DNA of 64,000 bases from Isoetes taiwanensis (Eukaryota; Streptophyta; Lycopodiopsida; Isoetales; Isoetaceae): positions 38,305,841-38,369,840 of the forward strand of contig JAJEKV010000002.1 in NCBI GenBank assembly GCA_021234155.1, written 5' to 3'. A program made the position numbers and the translations under genes. Positions 1 to 11,059 of the stretch are shown one piece after another. The notes under the pieces were generated by a model. It was not told the DNA's origin and searched no databases. It saw nothing but the letters and a program-made list of their open reading frames with translations. How positions within the stretch are numbered: the stretch's first letter is position 1; every line of letters begins with the position of its first letter.

Positions 1-1503
1 TTCCAGAAGATAGCTTATCCATTAATCCAACCATTGATTGATATTCTTGAAATAAAACCGCAGGTTTATACAAAGATATACATCGTGTATTGACATTCTT
101 CAGCATTTTAGAACCCTTCGTTAGACCAGCTGCGTATTTCTTAAATTGACGAACCCTGGAGACACATATACATAATACATACAAAAGTTACTTTAAGTAA
201 CTAACAAACAAAATAAACTTGAAGTAAAGAGGATTTTTACCGTTTTGAACTCCGACAAAAGAAGTTGAAAGATTACGAAACCCGGATCCTCAATCTTTGT
301 GGCGGACTCAAATGTATCAACAATTTTGTAAGCAAGATTCATTCTATGGGCCATACAATGAATGCCTAATGCATATGGTGCCAAAGCGGTTTTGCATTCT
401 TTACGGTCAATCCATTTCTACATCCTTGCATCTTGAGCATCCATCCAATCCTATGCAAACTAGTTTTTTGCCAATCTCAGCCGATGTGAGCCCTAACTTT
501 GTCACCAAATTGTCTTGGACAATAGCAAAAATATTCTCTCCAGTGGCATTTTTTTGTAGGCATGTAATTCCAGCATAAAAGGCACATCTCACAAAGTTCT
601 TAACCATGTACACTGTCATACATAACCAAGAGGAGTTATCCTTTGCTGAAGCTTCGTCTAATGACACGGCAAAATAATCACAATTGTGCATTTCCTCATG
701 AGATCATCTAAAATCACTTGATCAATACATTTTGCAAATTCCTCTCCACTTTGGATAGACCAATGCGTGGTTGGGAAGTCTGGAATTGGCTGTAAGGATA
801 AAAGATTCTCATGTTGTGGAAAATCAGATAATGGCTTACCCCTTTTCAGCACATGAAATAAGGCTTGTAGCTGCACAACTTTCGATCTTAAATTTCTATC
901 TGCCATCTTTTGCAGCATGGTTTTGATCAGTGGGACGCTTGGCAAGTCTTGCTTTTGTAAATATTTTTTATATTCTTCAACCGCTTGCATATGCCTGCAC
1001 TCCTCCTTTGTTTTCCATCTTGAGATATTTATTTCTTCCCCATCTACAATCATCTTCTCGTACACCTTACCAGCATGTTTTTCTACAGTATCTAATTTCA
1101 GCTGGAACACACATTCACTTCTATTTTTCCACGAACATGCAACGCATCGCATCTTAGTTGGTCTCTTTGGCATTTCAAACTCGTTTTTCTCACAAACAGG
1201 TTCTATGAACGGGAACCTTCTTGCCCAATCAGGCTGAAACTCCCTTCCTAGACTCCACTCAGTTAACTTTCTTTTTTTCTTGTTGTTTTCAGCATTTGCT
1301 TTAACATCCCCTTGAAGAGCAGATGATTCCCCATTGCGTTCAGGCTCTACAACATTGTTTTCAGCATGTACTACAAGTTGAATCGGTGTTGCTTGCATAT
1401 TCACTTCTTCAATAAAGGCGGTGTTGCTGGTGCTGCTACCAGTAGCAGCAACATCTTGGTTGTTCTTGCAAAATAATGATAGAAGGTTGCTTTGTCTTGC
1501 CAT
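1..1503 (-). pseudogene. hAT-type transposase (ZNF862-like), decayed and 3'-truncated by the window edge
   Basis: The minus-strand frame opens at 1503 and reads about 280 residues with a Lys/Arg-rich patch and a possible zinc-finger segment (CVACSWKNRSECVF). It then shifts frame near 690 into CDYFAVSLDEASAKDNSSW and DNLVTKLGLTSAEIG. A second shift near 390-405 leads into APYALGIHCMAHRMNLAYK, the conserved 'HC.AHR..L' block of hAT transposases. Homology continues at about 1-145 in another frame (FKKYAAGLTKG, NVNTRCISLYKPAV), matching the 'N..TRW.S...' region. The stretch at about 146-250 may be an intron or an insertion. The family's C-terminal dimerisation region would lie left of the window. 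Two frameshifts make it non-functional. The family assignment rests on motif order; the exact subfamily is from memory. Confidence 0.72.
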
Positions 1504-2269
1504 GTAAAAATGGCAACCTATTACCTATCTGATTCTGAAATATATCTGTAAAAACAACATGGCAATGTCAGCAAGACCAACCAGCATTGAAACTCACATT
1601 GGAACTCAGATTCAGATATTGCAGAACGAAATATTTACCTGAATTATTTTTGCATGGAGTATGCTGTATCAAAAGAGGTTCAGGAATCGTAGCAAGTGAA
1701 GGAACCTGATGAATATGGCGCACAACACACTGAATGGAAAGCTCCAGTGAGAGAAGATGGGCGTCTACGGCGTTCATACCTCCGGGGCATCACCACGACA
1801 CCCAAATTACTACGGCATGGTGCTTCTAGATGTTCCTGTTGGACCCAAAACCAAAGCATAGCTCCAAAACATAAAGTAAAATTTTACATTTGCATGCCCA
1901 ATAGCTAAATTCTAAGGAAAACTATCGGACAAAGATGAAGAAGTTTCTTGAAACGATGCTTGAGACCGGAAGAAGCTTGCGAATAGCGACTTTACACGGC
2001 TATTTGAATGCCACCCAATGCTTGCAAAACTTTGAGACCTATCCCAAGAGAAAAACATGGGGACTTCGGTGATTATCTGAGAAAAAAAAATAGAAATCAA
2101 TGATTACTTCTTCTGATCTCTCTCTAGCTTCACAAAAGCCGCAACCATTGTAGCCATCTAAGCCGGATCTTAAAATGAAGGCGAATGTATGAAAAAACTT
2201 GGAATCACGCCTTAGAAATCCGGGCGATTACTAGCAATCCCTCTTTTCGTGGAGTAGAGGAAATCGACC
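1504..2269. other. Non-coding stretch between hAT remnant and Ty3 remnant
   Basis: No reading frame here resembles a known protein. The part next to 1503 is probably the 5' flank of the hAT element. No terminal inverted repeat of that element could be identified, and no 5' LTR of the Ty3 element that follows was found here. Confidence 0.5.
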
Positions 2270-2439
2270 ATGGCGGGAGTTCCTTTCGTAGAAGGGGTGG
2301 CGACCATTAAGAAAATAATAAAAAAGGGAACCTACTATCCGTTCGCACCAAATACCATTAATTTCCTAAAAAATCGCATTTTAGCGAACATTCGCACCTT
2401 AGGGGAAACCCTGGCCGTCGCTACCTCCATACCCGCGGT

Positions 2440-2745
2440 ACATGCCACGATTGGGCAATCAACAAGTCAATCATGTTCAAATTGACGGTGGCCTTTGTAA
2501 ATCTCATCGGATAAACTCTGCAAGCAAATGGGCATCACACAACTCTATCGTGCCCCATATGACATCAAATTGGCTAATGGCCATATCCACGCGACCTCAA
2601 AGGCGTCGCCTCTTCTTCACATCAACATAGATGATTCCAGATTCCCTTGGAATTTGGTGTTTGGAAAGGCTGGGAAGATCCGGTGATTATGAAATGTTGG
2701 TGTGCCCGGACCTTTTAGCGTCGGGCCAAGAGTGTCCATTCTTGC
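2440..2745 (+). pseudogene. Ty3 aspartic protease fragment
   Basis: One frame reads DKLCKQMGITQLYRAPYDI and KLANGHIHATSKASPLLHIN, followed by DDSRFPWNLVFG. This is the pattern of a retroviral-type protease between the active-site loop and the second half of the fold. The expected DSGA/DGG active site lies just upstream in a shifted frame (IDGG near 2482). The segment is broken and cannot be functional. Confidence 0.5.
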
Positions 2746-3417
2746 GCCACGCGGATCAGTTAGTCATCACGGATGGTCACCTCAATGCCACTATGGACTT
2801 GGAAGCCCGGCAAGATCATTTTGGTGAACAATGCTGAACCTTCTCTCTCGGGCAGATTAGGAAGCCGGCGAATATTTATCGCGTTTAGGCTCCTCCTGTG
2901 AGTGCGCCTCGTCATCCTACCCGAATATCTTTGATCCTTGGGAGAGATGACTCTTGATCGAGGACCAGGCTGTGGCTGCTTTGCTTGACCCTACGGCTCC
3001 TTGCAATCGCATCCAACGTGTAGATCACTTTTCGGATGCAGAGAACTTTTCTTCAGAAGCGGTTTATGTCCATCTTTGTCATGAAGCAACCTTTGCTGGC
3101 GGCGATCAAGCCAACTCTTCTTCACCACGCAGCGCACACATCTGTCATGTTTCAACCTCCAACTCATGTTGTTCAAGACACGGGAAGTTATCCCACATAT
3201 TCGGACTCACGAAGTGAGATTGTGGGCGTTGGCAACAATCAACGTGGCCCTTCTTTGCCAATCTCCCAACACCCTATCATCAAAGGGCCGTCCACATTTG
3301 TTCAAAAGTTCAAACACATTTTTAGCACGGAGCTCTGAGACCCGGGGGATCAACAAAAACTTTGGGGAAACTCACCATTCCTACCAAATCCGATGCGTCG
3401 CCGTATAGATAGCGGCG

Positions 3418-3920
3418 ATGCCGGACGGCCAACCCCAATGCAGTGATGGCCAAAAGCGTAAATTGACAAACTTCTTGCTTGCGGGTTTGATCTATGAGAT
3501 CAAACATTCTCAATGGGTGAGCCCCATCGTCATTGCTCTCAAACACAATGGTAAGATCCGGCGTTTGCGTGGACTACCGAAAAACTCAATCAGGCCCGGA
3601 GCGTGATCATTTCCCACTTCCCTTCACGCACCGAGGTCCCGGAAGAGGTCATTGGACATGAGATGTACTCCTTCATGGATGGTTTTTGGCTACAATCAAA
3701 TCTCAATCAAAGAATCGATCAACTCAAGACTACTTTTACCACCAGGTGGGTACTTTTTGCATACAAGGTGGTTCCTTTTGAGTTATCAAACTCTCCATCA
3801 ACGTTTCAACGCATCATGCTCTCGAGTTTTCATGATTTTATGAAGGAAAATCCTTTCACGCAAATTTTTCAAGATGACTTCTCGCCTCTACAGTTCCATG
3901 GATGACCATTTGGATAAATT
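3418..3920 (+). pseudogene. Ty3 reverse transcriptase fragment
   Basis: Two overlapping frames carry the RT fingers and palm: LIYEIKHSQWVSPIVIALK, NGKIRR, then EMYSFMDGFW, QLKTTFTTRWVLFAYKVVPF and ELSNSPSTFQRIMLS. The catalytic block reads IFQDDFS, in the place of the usual Y/F-x-DD. A frameshift at about 3600 separates the halves. The family is clear; the copy is dead. Confidence 0.8.
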
Positions 3921-4439
3921 GGAACTCGTCTTCAGAAATGTGATGAGTCCGGCATTAGTCTCAATCCAGAGAAATGCACCTTCTGCGTCACCTCCGGTGT
4001 TCTGTTAGGACATGTTGTCGACAAAGCGGTATCACCATGGATCCCGCCAAAATCGGTTATTGTGCTCAAAGCTCAAGCGCACCAATATCAAGGAGACACG
4101 CTCTTTCTGGGGAAAGGTAAATTATTACTCCACCTTCATTCACGGACTCGCGGCCATTGCGAGATCCCATCCATAAACTCGGGTGATGAATCCACTGGCT
4201 GGAATTCCAGGCGGATGCCGCTTTCCAACGTTGAAGCTTTTGCTTTACGGGCCCGGTTCTTGTTCCTCCTCAATGGGACAAGCCCTTTCATGTACATGTT
4301 GATGTCTCGGCATTTGCTATTGAGCTGTTCTTTCTCAAAGAATATGATGCCATTAATCGACAAAACCAAAACAGATATGCGTGAAAACTCAATCTGGCTG
4401 GCAACTACTACCTTACCGGGCGAGAGGCCTTGGGTTTAA

Positions 4440-4670
4440 TTTTTACGTGTCCAACGTTTCCGTCACTATCTCTTAGGCAGTCGGATCAAGTTCTTTGTTG
4501 ACCACCAAGCACTCCTTTACTTGATCAACAAATCCATCACGCAGGCGAATTGCTCGTTGGGTCCTCCTTCGCAAAATTGGCGCCTTTTGAAATTGTTCAT
4601 AAAGGGGGGAAAATCTCATGTTGTATCGGATTATCTTTCACGCATCCACGGATGTCCCCTCCACGGGAGT
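4440..4670 (+). pseudogene. Ty3 RNase H, C-terminal part
   Basis: The sequence encodes an imperfect 'DH.AL.YL' block near 4500 and a KGGKSHVVSDYLSRI block near 4590-4640, in different frames. The second is the RNase H to integrase junction typical of Ty3 pol. Several shifts lie between RT and this point. Confidence 0.65.
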
Positions 4671-4849
4671 TTCGGACGCATTTCCCCGACGCTCAACTCT
4701 TTACGGTCCGCGACCGCCACATTGGTTCCACAACTTTCAGCAGTATCTCCTTACAGGTGCTCTTCCATCCGAAGACGCCACGCTCTCTCCAGAAAAGCTT
4801 AAATCCCGTCAACGTCAATTTCTTCGCTGTAGGTCCGCGGACTACACCA

Positions 4850-5960
4850 TGGTTGCAGGCCATCTTTACAAGCGTGGCAAAGATACAGTTCTTCGACGTT
4901 GTGTTGTTCCTCATGAGGTCCCAAATATTGTCCGAGAAGCACATGAAGGGCTTGGTGGTGGTCATTTTCATGGTGACACCACGGCACGCAAAAATCCTTC
5001 TCGCGGGTTATTTCCGCCCACGCTTTTCAAAGACGCTCACGCTCATGCCGCGCGTGTGATGTATGTCAGCGTGTGGGAAGGCTCCACGCCCGTGGACGCT
5101 CTTCCTTTGGCGTCGGTTGCCACGCCACTTCCTTCAAAGCAAATGGGGAATGGATTTTGTGGGACCTATTGATCCTCCTCTGCGCGGCACACCCGCGCTA
5201 CGTCCGCCAGTTCTCGCGACTACGCTACCAAATACCAAGGAAATGGGCGAGCTTCGGACAACAACTTAACACCGGCAAGCACCAAAAGGTCATCTATCGC
5301 GCCAAATCATCAGCGTTTTTGGCTGTCCCCGCGAGCTGGTCGGTGTCGAGGTGTTCATTTTGTCAATCATACTATAAAGGAGCTGACGGATTATCTGCTG
5401 ATACATCATCACAAAAGCACACCTTACTATCCTCAAGGGAATGGTTTGGCTGAAAGCACCAACAAGACTCTCGTCACTATTCTCAAGAAAATTTGAGGAC
5501 GCAAGACTTGTGGACCGGCACAACAAGCTTCCCACTGTTCTTTGGGCTTACAATACGAGTTTTAAAATTGCTACTGGCCACACTCCTTTCAAATTGGTTT
5601 ATGGTCAAGAAGCTCTTATGCCCTTTGAACATATTCTTCCAGACTCTCTCCGTTTCCACCTTGCTACAAAGACATAATCCCCTGCCGCACTCCGGAGAAC
5701 GGGTTTATCAATTGGAATAGTTGGATGAACTTTGGCGAGATGCTTACATTCGTGTTCTTCATGGACAACGATTCTGAAATCGTTACATGACAAAGCGTCG
5801 GGACAAAAACATTCAAAGAAGGTGATTTGGTTCTTCTTTATGATTCCCCGCTTACAAAAATTTTCGGGCAAGTTAAAGATCGGATGGCTTGGTCCTTATC
5901 AAATTATTCAAGTTGTTCAACCCGGTGTTTTTCAAGCTTGTCGAAGTTAGATGGCACTCC
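4850..5960 (+). pseudogene. Ty3 integrase fragments
   Basis: In order: a zinc-binding region (LYKRGKDTVLRRCVVPHE, then EAHEGLGGGHFHGDTTARK and an H/C-rich patch), a core start (KWGMDFVGPIDPPLR near 5140), the 'YYPQGNGLAESTN' block near 5430, and VLWAYNTSFKIATGHTPFKL with a YGQEALMPFE segment near 5540-5630. A final 'GPYQIIQVVQPG' segment lies near 5890. Each block sits in a different frame, so the gene is inactive. Confidence 0.8.
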
Positions 5961-5989
5961 ATTACCTACATTGGTTAATGGCTTTTCGC

Positions 5990-7790
5990 CTCCACAATTT
6001 CATACAACCGAAAGTGACAATCATACACCGGATGCGGTTTGGAACCACATTAGACTGACAATGATAGTGACTAAAAGCGGCATATTTATATTATCGAGGT
6101 GAAATTTTTACAAAATGTGGCGGTGCCCATCTATTTCGCTATGGGCGAGCCCTATTTACAAAAGCTTTGGGCTGAGAGCCCTATATACAAAATCCTAAAT
6201 TTTAACACCCTCTACTCGGGTTGGGAGCGGGAGGTGATGCGAAGGATATGGTACCCGGTTGTGCTCCGGAGTCCCAACTTGGTGAATCACCACCTCCATC
6301 CCGTTGGTGTGGGATGGGGGGATGCTCAGCCATCCCATGGCACCACTCATCCATGGCAATGCCTTGCCGGTTGTGGCACCTCCACAGTCCAAGCAGTCCA
6401 TCTTGCATGTTATCCACTCAAAGGCGTTCGAAGGCATGGTGCAATTGTCGTGAAGTCCTGCGTGAGACACATCGAAGCGCCATCGGGTGTCTCGGCTTCA
6501 CCTTGTTTGTCTTATATAGCCAGCAGAGGACCTCTGTCGGCGTGGACCAATGGAGAAAATTAGCCAGCGTGTTAGCAATGCAAGGCTCTTTTAATTCGAA
6601 TCCTTTCTCCTTGCGCATATCTAGCCATGGTACGCCGACGTTCCCTTTTTGATGATATCCCACGCCTCAAGTTGCGGTTAAGCGACATTCCCTCCTTTTA
6701 CGCCCCTTGGAGTCATTAATATGGATTTTACATCTGTCACATCCGGCTTGTGAGGTTCGATTCATCTCCTTTGTTCATCATTTTCCCGCCTGTTTGGGGC
6801 CTTAACCAAATTTTGCCTCTCAATCGCCTCCCACGGATCGCCACGGCAGCATCCCGGCTGCTGTTTCCTCTTCATCCGCCTCTTCACCAACACTTGGCGG
6901 CCCTAAAACCTTTTAAAATTACATCTTTTCCTTTCCTTCGCTCTTCCTCCTCCCTCGCTCCGCGCCAAGTTCATCACATCTCCGTTCCGCGGTATTTCCA
7001 AATGGCCACCACACAAAGATTTCCTCGGCTTCAATCCTCTGCTCCACGAGATCCGGCTCTTTTGAGTCGACAAACTCACCGCACCAACTTTGAGAGAACC
7101 CCTCACGGGCCCGAATTAGAGATGTTGCGGAACGCCATGGGCTGCTCTTCATGTCCACCATGGACCCCGCCTGCACCAAATCTAGTGCAACTCCGCGGGT
7201 TGTGGCTCATTCGGTTAACACAACCCGATGGCTATGAGACCACGGTTGGGGGAACCAAAATTTAAACACCCGCGGGCCTCCTTTCTGAGGTATTTAAAAT
7301 TCCTTTCGGAGACCTTGTTTATCTTGCGCTGCAATCAATGATCAGGATGTCTCTGTGTATGGTGCACTTCCTTACCAAGCCACTGTCCACCGGCTTTCCA
7401 ACATCGCCAAACCTCATGACTCTTTTGTCAAATTCTTATGAGAAAATTCTATGGATATTCTATCAAGAACACCCACATCAATAAACCCTTCTACAATGTC
7501 GTCATCATGGCAATCAATTCCCCTCTTGATCTGGACTGGAACCACATTTTGCTTTTCCGTCTTCTTCACGAAATTGATCAAGTCCGGGCGAACCCTTCTT
7601 CAAGCTCTGAAACCTCTATGGGAGCCCATTTGCAAGCCCTAATCCGTCATCACTGCCCTACCCCTGTTTCTTCCAGATCCTCCACACAGTCTTATCACAC
7701 TCTTCCCAAAAACCCTCCGGGGGAACCTTCAAAAAATCCTCAATCCTCTCATCCTTCTTAGAAAAAAACCACCTCACCATGTCACCCTTT
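5990..7790. other. Inner non-coding part of old Ty3 element
   Basis: No conserved protein domain was recognised here. Two similar short stretches (aaattttaacaccc near 6195 and aaatttaaacaccc near 7258) lie about 1 kb apart and could mark an internal repeat or a buried insertion. Confidence 0.35.
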
Positions 7791-7799
7791 CTTCCACTG

Positions 7800-9404
7800 A
7801 CACCATGCCCCATCATTCTCATGCAAACTCTCAGACATCACAGACACAACATCAGCAGGGCCCTGTACCACCTCCTACACGGCAGGCCCTCTATCAATAT
7901 CGCAAAAGAAGTTCAAGCGGCTGTCCACCAGCTTCAAGCCTCAACGAAACATTTATGAATGAAGTTCAAGCTTACATGGAAGCCTCGAGGATTTTGCTTT
8001 CGCGGGGATTTCAAAGGCTGGCGCATCATCTCCTGGAAGATCAGCTTTTGCAAGACAAGCATGGGGCTACATTCAGGACCATTGACTCTCTCAAGGAAAC
8101 CCGCGGATAAATATAATCTGGCGGCTGATCAGCGGCAGATCTCGAAGACCACGGAAGATGCGGTGTTCAACTCAAAAGCGAGGACACCCGCCTTGAAGCA
8201 CAAAGCATTCAGCGACTTTCGGAAAATTTTGTACCGCAGGCTTTCGAGATTACACATCTCAGGTCCGCGACCTTACCGATACCCACGGCAGCGTCCGCGA
8301 GTTGGAGACTTCGCTCTCCCGCGATGACCGGTCAACTCCGGCTCCTCGGAACCAACTTCATGATGCGGACAATGAAAATCATTGGCGATCAGAGAAATTG
8401 CCCTCTCCGGCTTCAACATGCTACTCATGCATCATCCTCTCGGCTGCGTCTCTCTCCGCGCCGGGCCAAAGGATCGGATCACGCTTTTACTTGAAAAGGA
8501 CAATCCGCGGATCGTGACTCGGAACCAGCTCGGACGCGTTATTCAATCCGCAGAGGACGCTCAACAGAAGCAGGATGGCTATCTTGACATAGCAGTCCGC
8601 ATTACAGAAGATTTCTGCCGTCCCACTAGCTATTTGGATTATGTGGTTGCCCGACGCCACCAATTCATACGGTGGTATGCAGCGGCGTCAAGTTAATACA
8701 CAACCTTTACGCAGGTGGGGACTTTCTCCGATCGGCCCGGACCTCTCCATTGCAGATAAAGGCTTGCTCTGTGCTCTTTTGGTCTATGAGCAGGTCACCT
8801 GTGAAGATCCTGACTTAATCACTTTCAGGGTTGTTCAGCCCATGGCCTATGTCTTCCATGATTTTTATCCGGTGAATAAAGATCGATCAGATGATGAAGC
8901 CCACCGCATTTTTTGGGGGACTCTAATTGCTTTTTATTCAAGAGGATTCCAACCCCTATTTCAGCAATCATGATCAAACTCACACCTTTGCTACGGAGTA
9001 CATGCCTGAGTTGGCACATCATTTACCTTTATGGCAAGCAGAAACACTGACCCAGGTGCGAAAACTCTTAGCAAATCCGGAGGATCTTCAATTTGCCCAG
9101 ATATATATGCAACACCTAGGTGGGTATAATCAGTTGAGGGCTCTTCTTGAAAGCAAGACCCAACCCACGGGATGGGTCAATCCTCCCAGATATTCACGCC
9201 TCTGGGAGCCCAATGGGACCATTGGTGTCGTGCATTGGATCAAGACCTTGTTCGGGAATTCCGAGAGCTTGCTCAACAGCCCACGCCCACGGGTCTGGCG
9301 CAGTCACCCTATGCTTCATTAGGAGCACCTCGCGCCCGCCGGTTTCTCACCCGACCGGCGTCTTCATACGGACACCGTTATGGACGGCCATGCTGGGTGG
9401 ACTC
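7800..9404 (+). pseudogene. Unrecognised reading frame downstream of Ty3 pol (5' part)
   Basis: A chain of plus-strand frames on the same strand as pol lies where some plant Ty3 lineages carry an additional or envelope-like ORF. The first part (about 7800-8380) is rich in Gln, Leu, Arg and Asp and looks coiled-coil-like. The second is globular-looking, with LDIAVRITEDFCRPTSYLDY, WGLSPIGPDLSIADKG and CALLVYEQVTCEDPDLI. The nested element interrupts it at 9404 and it continues at 17408. No family is recognised and no function is claimed. At least four frame changes are needed to follow it. Confidence 0.45.
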
Positions 9405-11035
9405 TGTTACAAACCAAAATTTTAGTACCAAAAATTTCGATTTGTATTCACATCAAACCATAACAAACAAGCACAAGCTTCCACGTGTTAGCAACATGCA
9501 TAAGAGTTATCCATAGTGTCAACATGAAGCAACGACCGACGGACCTGAAGAACACACATATGGAATCCACCACACGCACCATAGCATCTGCCAAAGAGAC
9601 ACCCCACCATATCTAGACAAGACGCCGCCTAGAACCCCGCTGGTGGATCCAAAGTGAGGGAGAAACCGCAAGCATCATAGGGACCCAGGCCACTAGACTG
9701 TTGGTTCCACCCATCTCCGTCCCATACCAGAGATGAGCTTCGCCTCACTAACGCCAATGGTTCCTAATAAGATAAGCCTCGCTCATCTACATACATGCTA
9801 TGCATAAACTCCCTGGGATACGCGCTCAACGTGCTCATACCCAAATCATAAAGATACCTCTACAATGGAGCAGAGCCCCATAGAACTACCAATATCTCCG
9901 GCCTATTGATATACACATAACCTTGTCCCATACCAAGGCTATAATATGTATCTCACCGGTATAAGGAAGTTCTTATGGTAAGCATTCGCTTGCCATTACG
10001 TTCTTTCACAAGAACACCCTAAGAAGCATGCCATGCATAAGGTTATATCAGCTGGCTCGTTAAAATGCAACAAACTTAAGTGCTGCTACTAAACAACCAT
10101 GAAATCCATCACAGTCCAAGCCAAGCCAATACCTACTTAGCACATACATACTTCTCTTACAGAACCGGGTGTTACAAAGGGAGTCACAGAGCTGGTACAG
10201 AATATTATTCAAAGGGGAAGTCCTTTAGGCAATCCTAGGATGCTCTCAAAGTGAAGCTTCATTAATTGTGAGTCTGAGGTAAGATTTGTAAGATTTGGTT
10301 TGTCTCCTTTCCAGAAGACCCATCTACCATGGCAACCAGATTCTCCAATCTTAAGGCTTACCAATTGCCTCGGAATTATTCTCAGCTTCACGAGCTACAG
10401 CAACGCTGCAACCACTTCCACCACTTTTAATATTCTAAGCTCTGCTTCCGACTTCCTTCTCCAAATCCCGCTGTTCTGTAACTTCCGGATTTCCCTGTGA
10501 CACTTCCGGACTCCTCCATCCGTGTCAAATCCGGCCTGCTCTTTGATTCAATCTCCTGCCACCGTGGCAAGGCCACGTGGCGTCCTGGCAGCAGCCGGTT
10601 AAACCTGCAACCGGTTCAGCAGATCTCCGCTGCCCCAACCCGAGATCGTGGCCGTAGCAGACAGCCGTAGGTGGCACCACCCATTATTCCGGTGCTCACC
10701 TTTTAAAAGGCAATGGTCCTTTAAACCATTAACCCATATTATAGTCTTAGAAGTCATTTAATCCTTAAATGACCCAATGACCTTTTTAACCATTTAAATG
10801 TTTGCCTTCTTCCATTATTAATACATAATAATGTCCCAAGGCAAATTGCAACCATGTCTATTAACTCGACACGCGGTTGCGCCCCTAGTCTATGATCTGC
10901 CATACCCTAGACTAGGGAAACACATGCGACCACAATAATCATAATACCATTGTATTAGATTATTCCATTAGCCCATAGCGACATGCATGTCCCAATAATT
11001 GCAAAATGGTCTAATTCATAATTGGGCATAACATT
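9405..11035 (-). repeat. 3' LTR of nested chromovirus
   Basis: On the plus strand it starts TGTTACAAACC and ends GGCATAACATT. Positions 9936-10690 are nearly identical to 16280-17100 of the partner LTR. Positions 10740-11010 (the U3 start on the element's strand) are strongly diverged from the partner. Compared with the partner it lacks about 130 bp near 9470 and has about 25 extra bp near 9795. The terminal boundary may be 2 bp shorter if the LTR ends at TAACA. Confidence 0.85.
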
Positions 11036-11046
11036 ACTCCCCCCCT
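11036..11046 (-). other. Polypurine tract of nested chromovirus
   Basis: On the minus strand a purine run (AGGGGGGGAGT) directly precedes the 3' LTR. It is the expected primer for plus-strand DNA synthesis. Confidence 0.7.
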
Positions 11047-11059
11047 AGGATTCTTGTCC

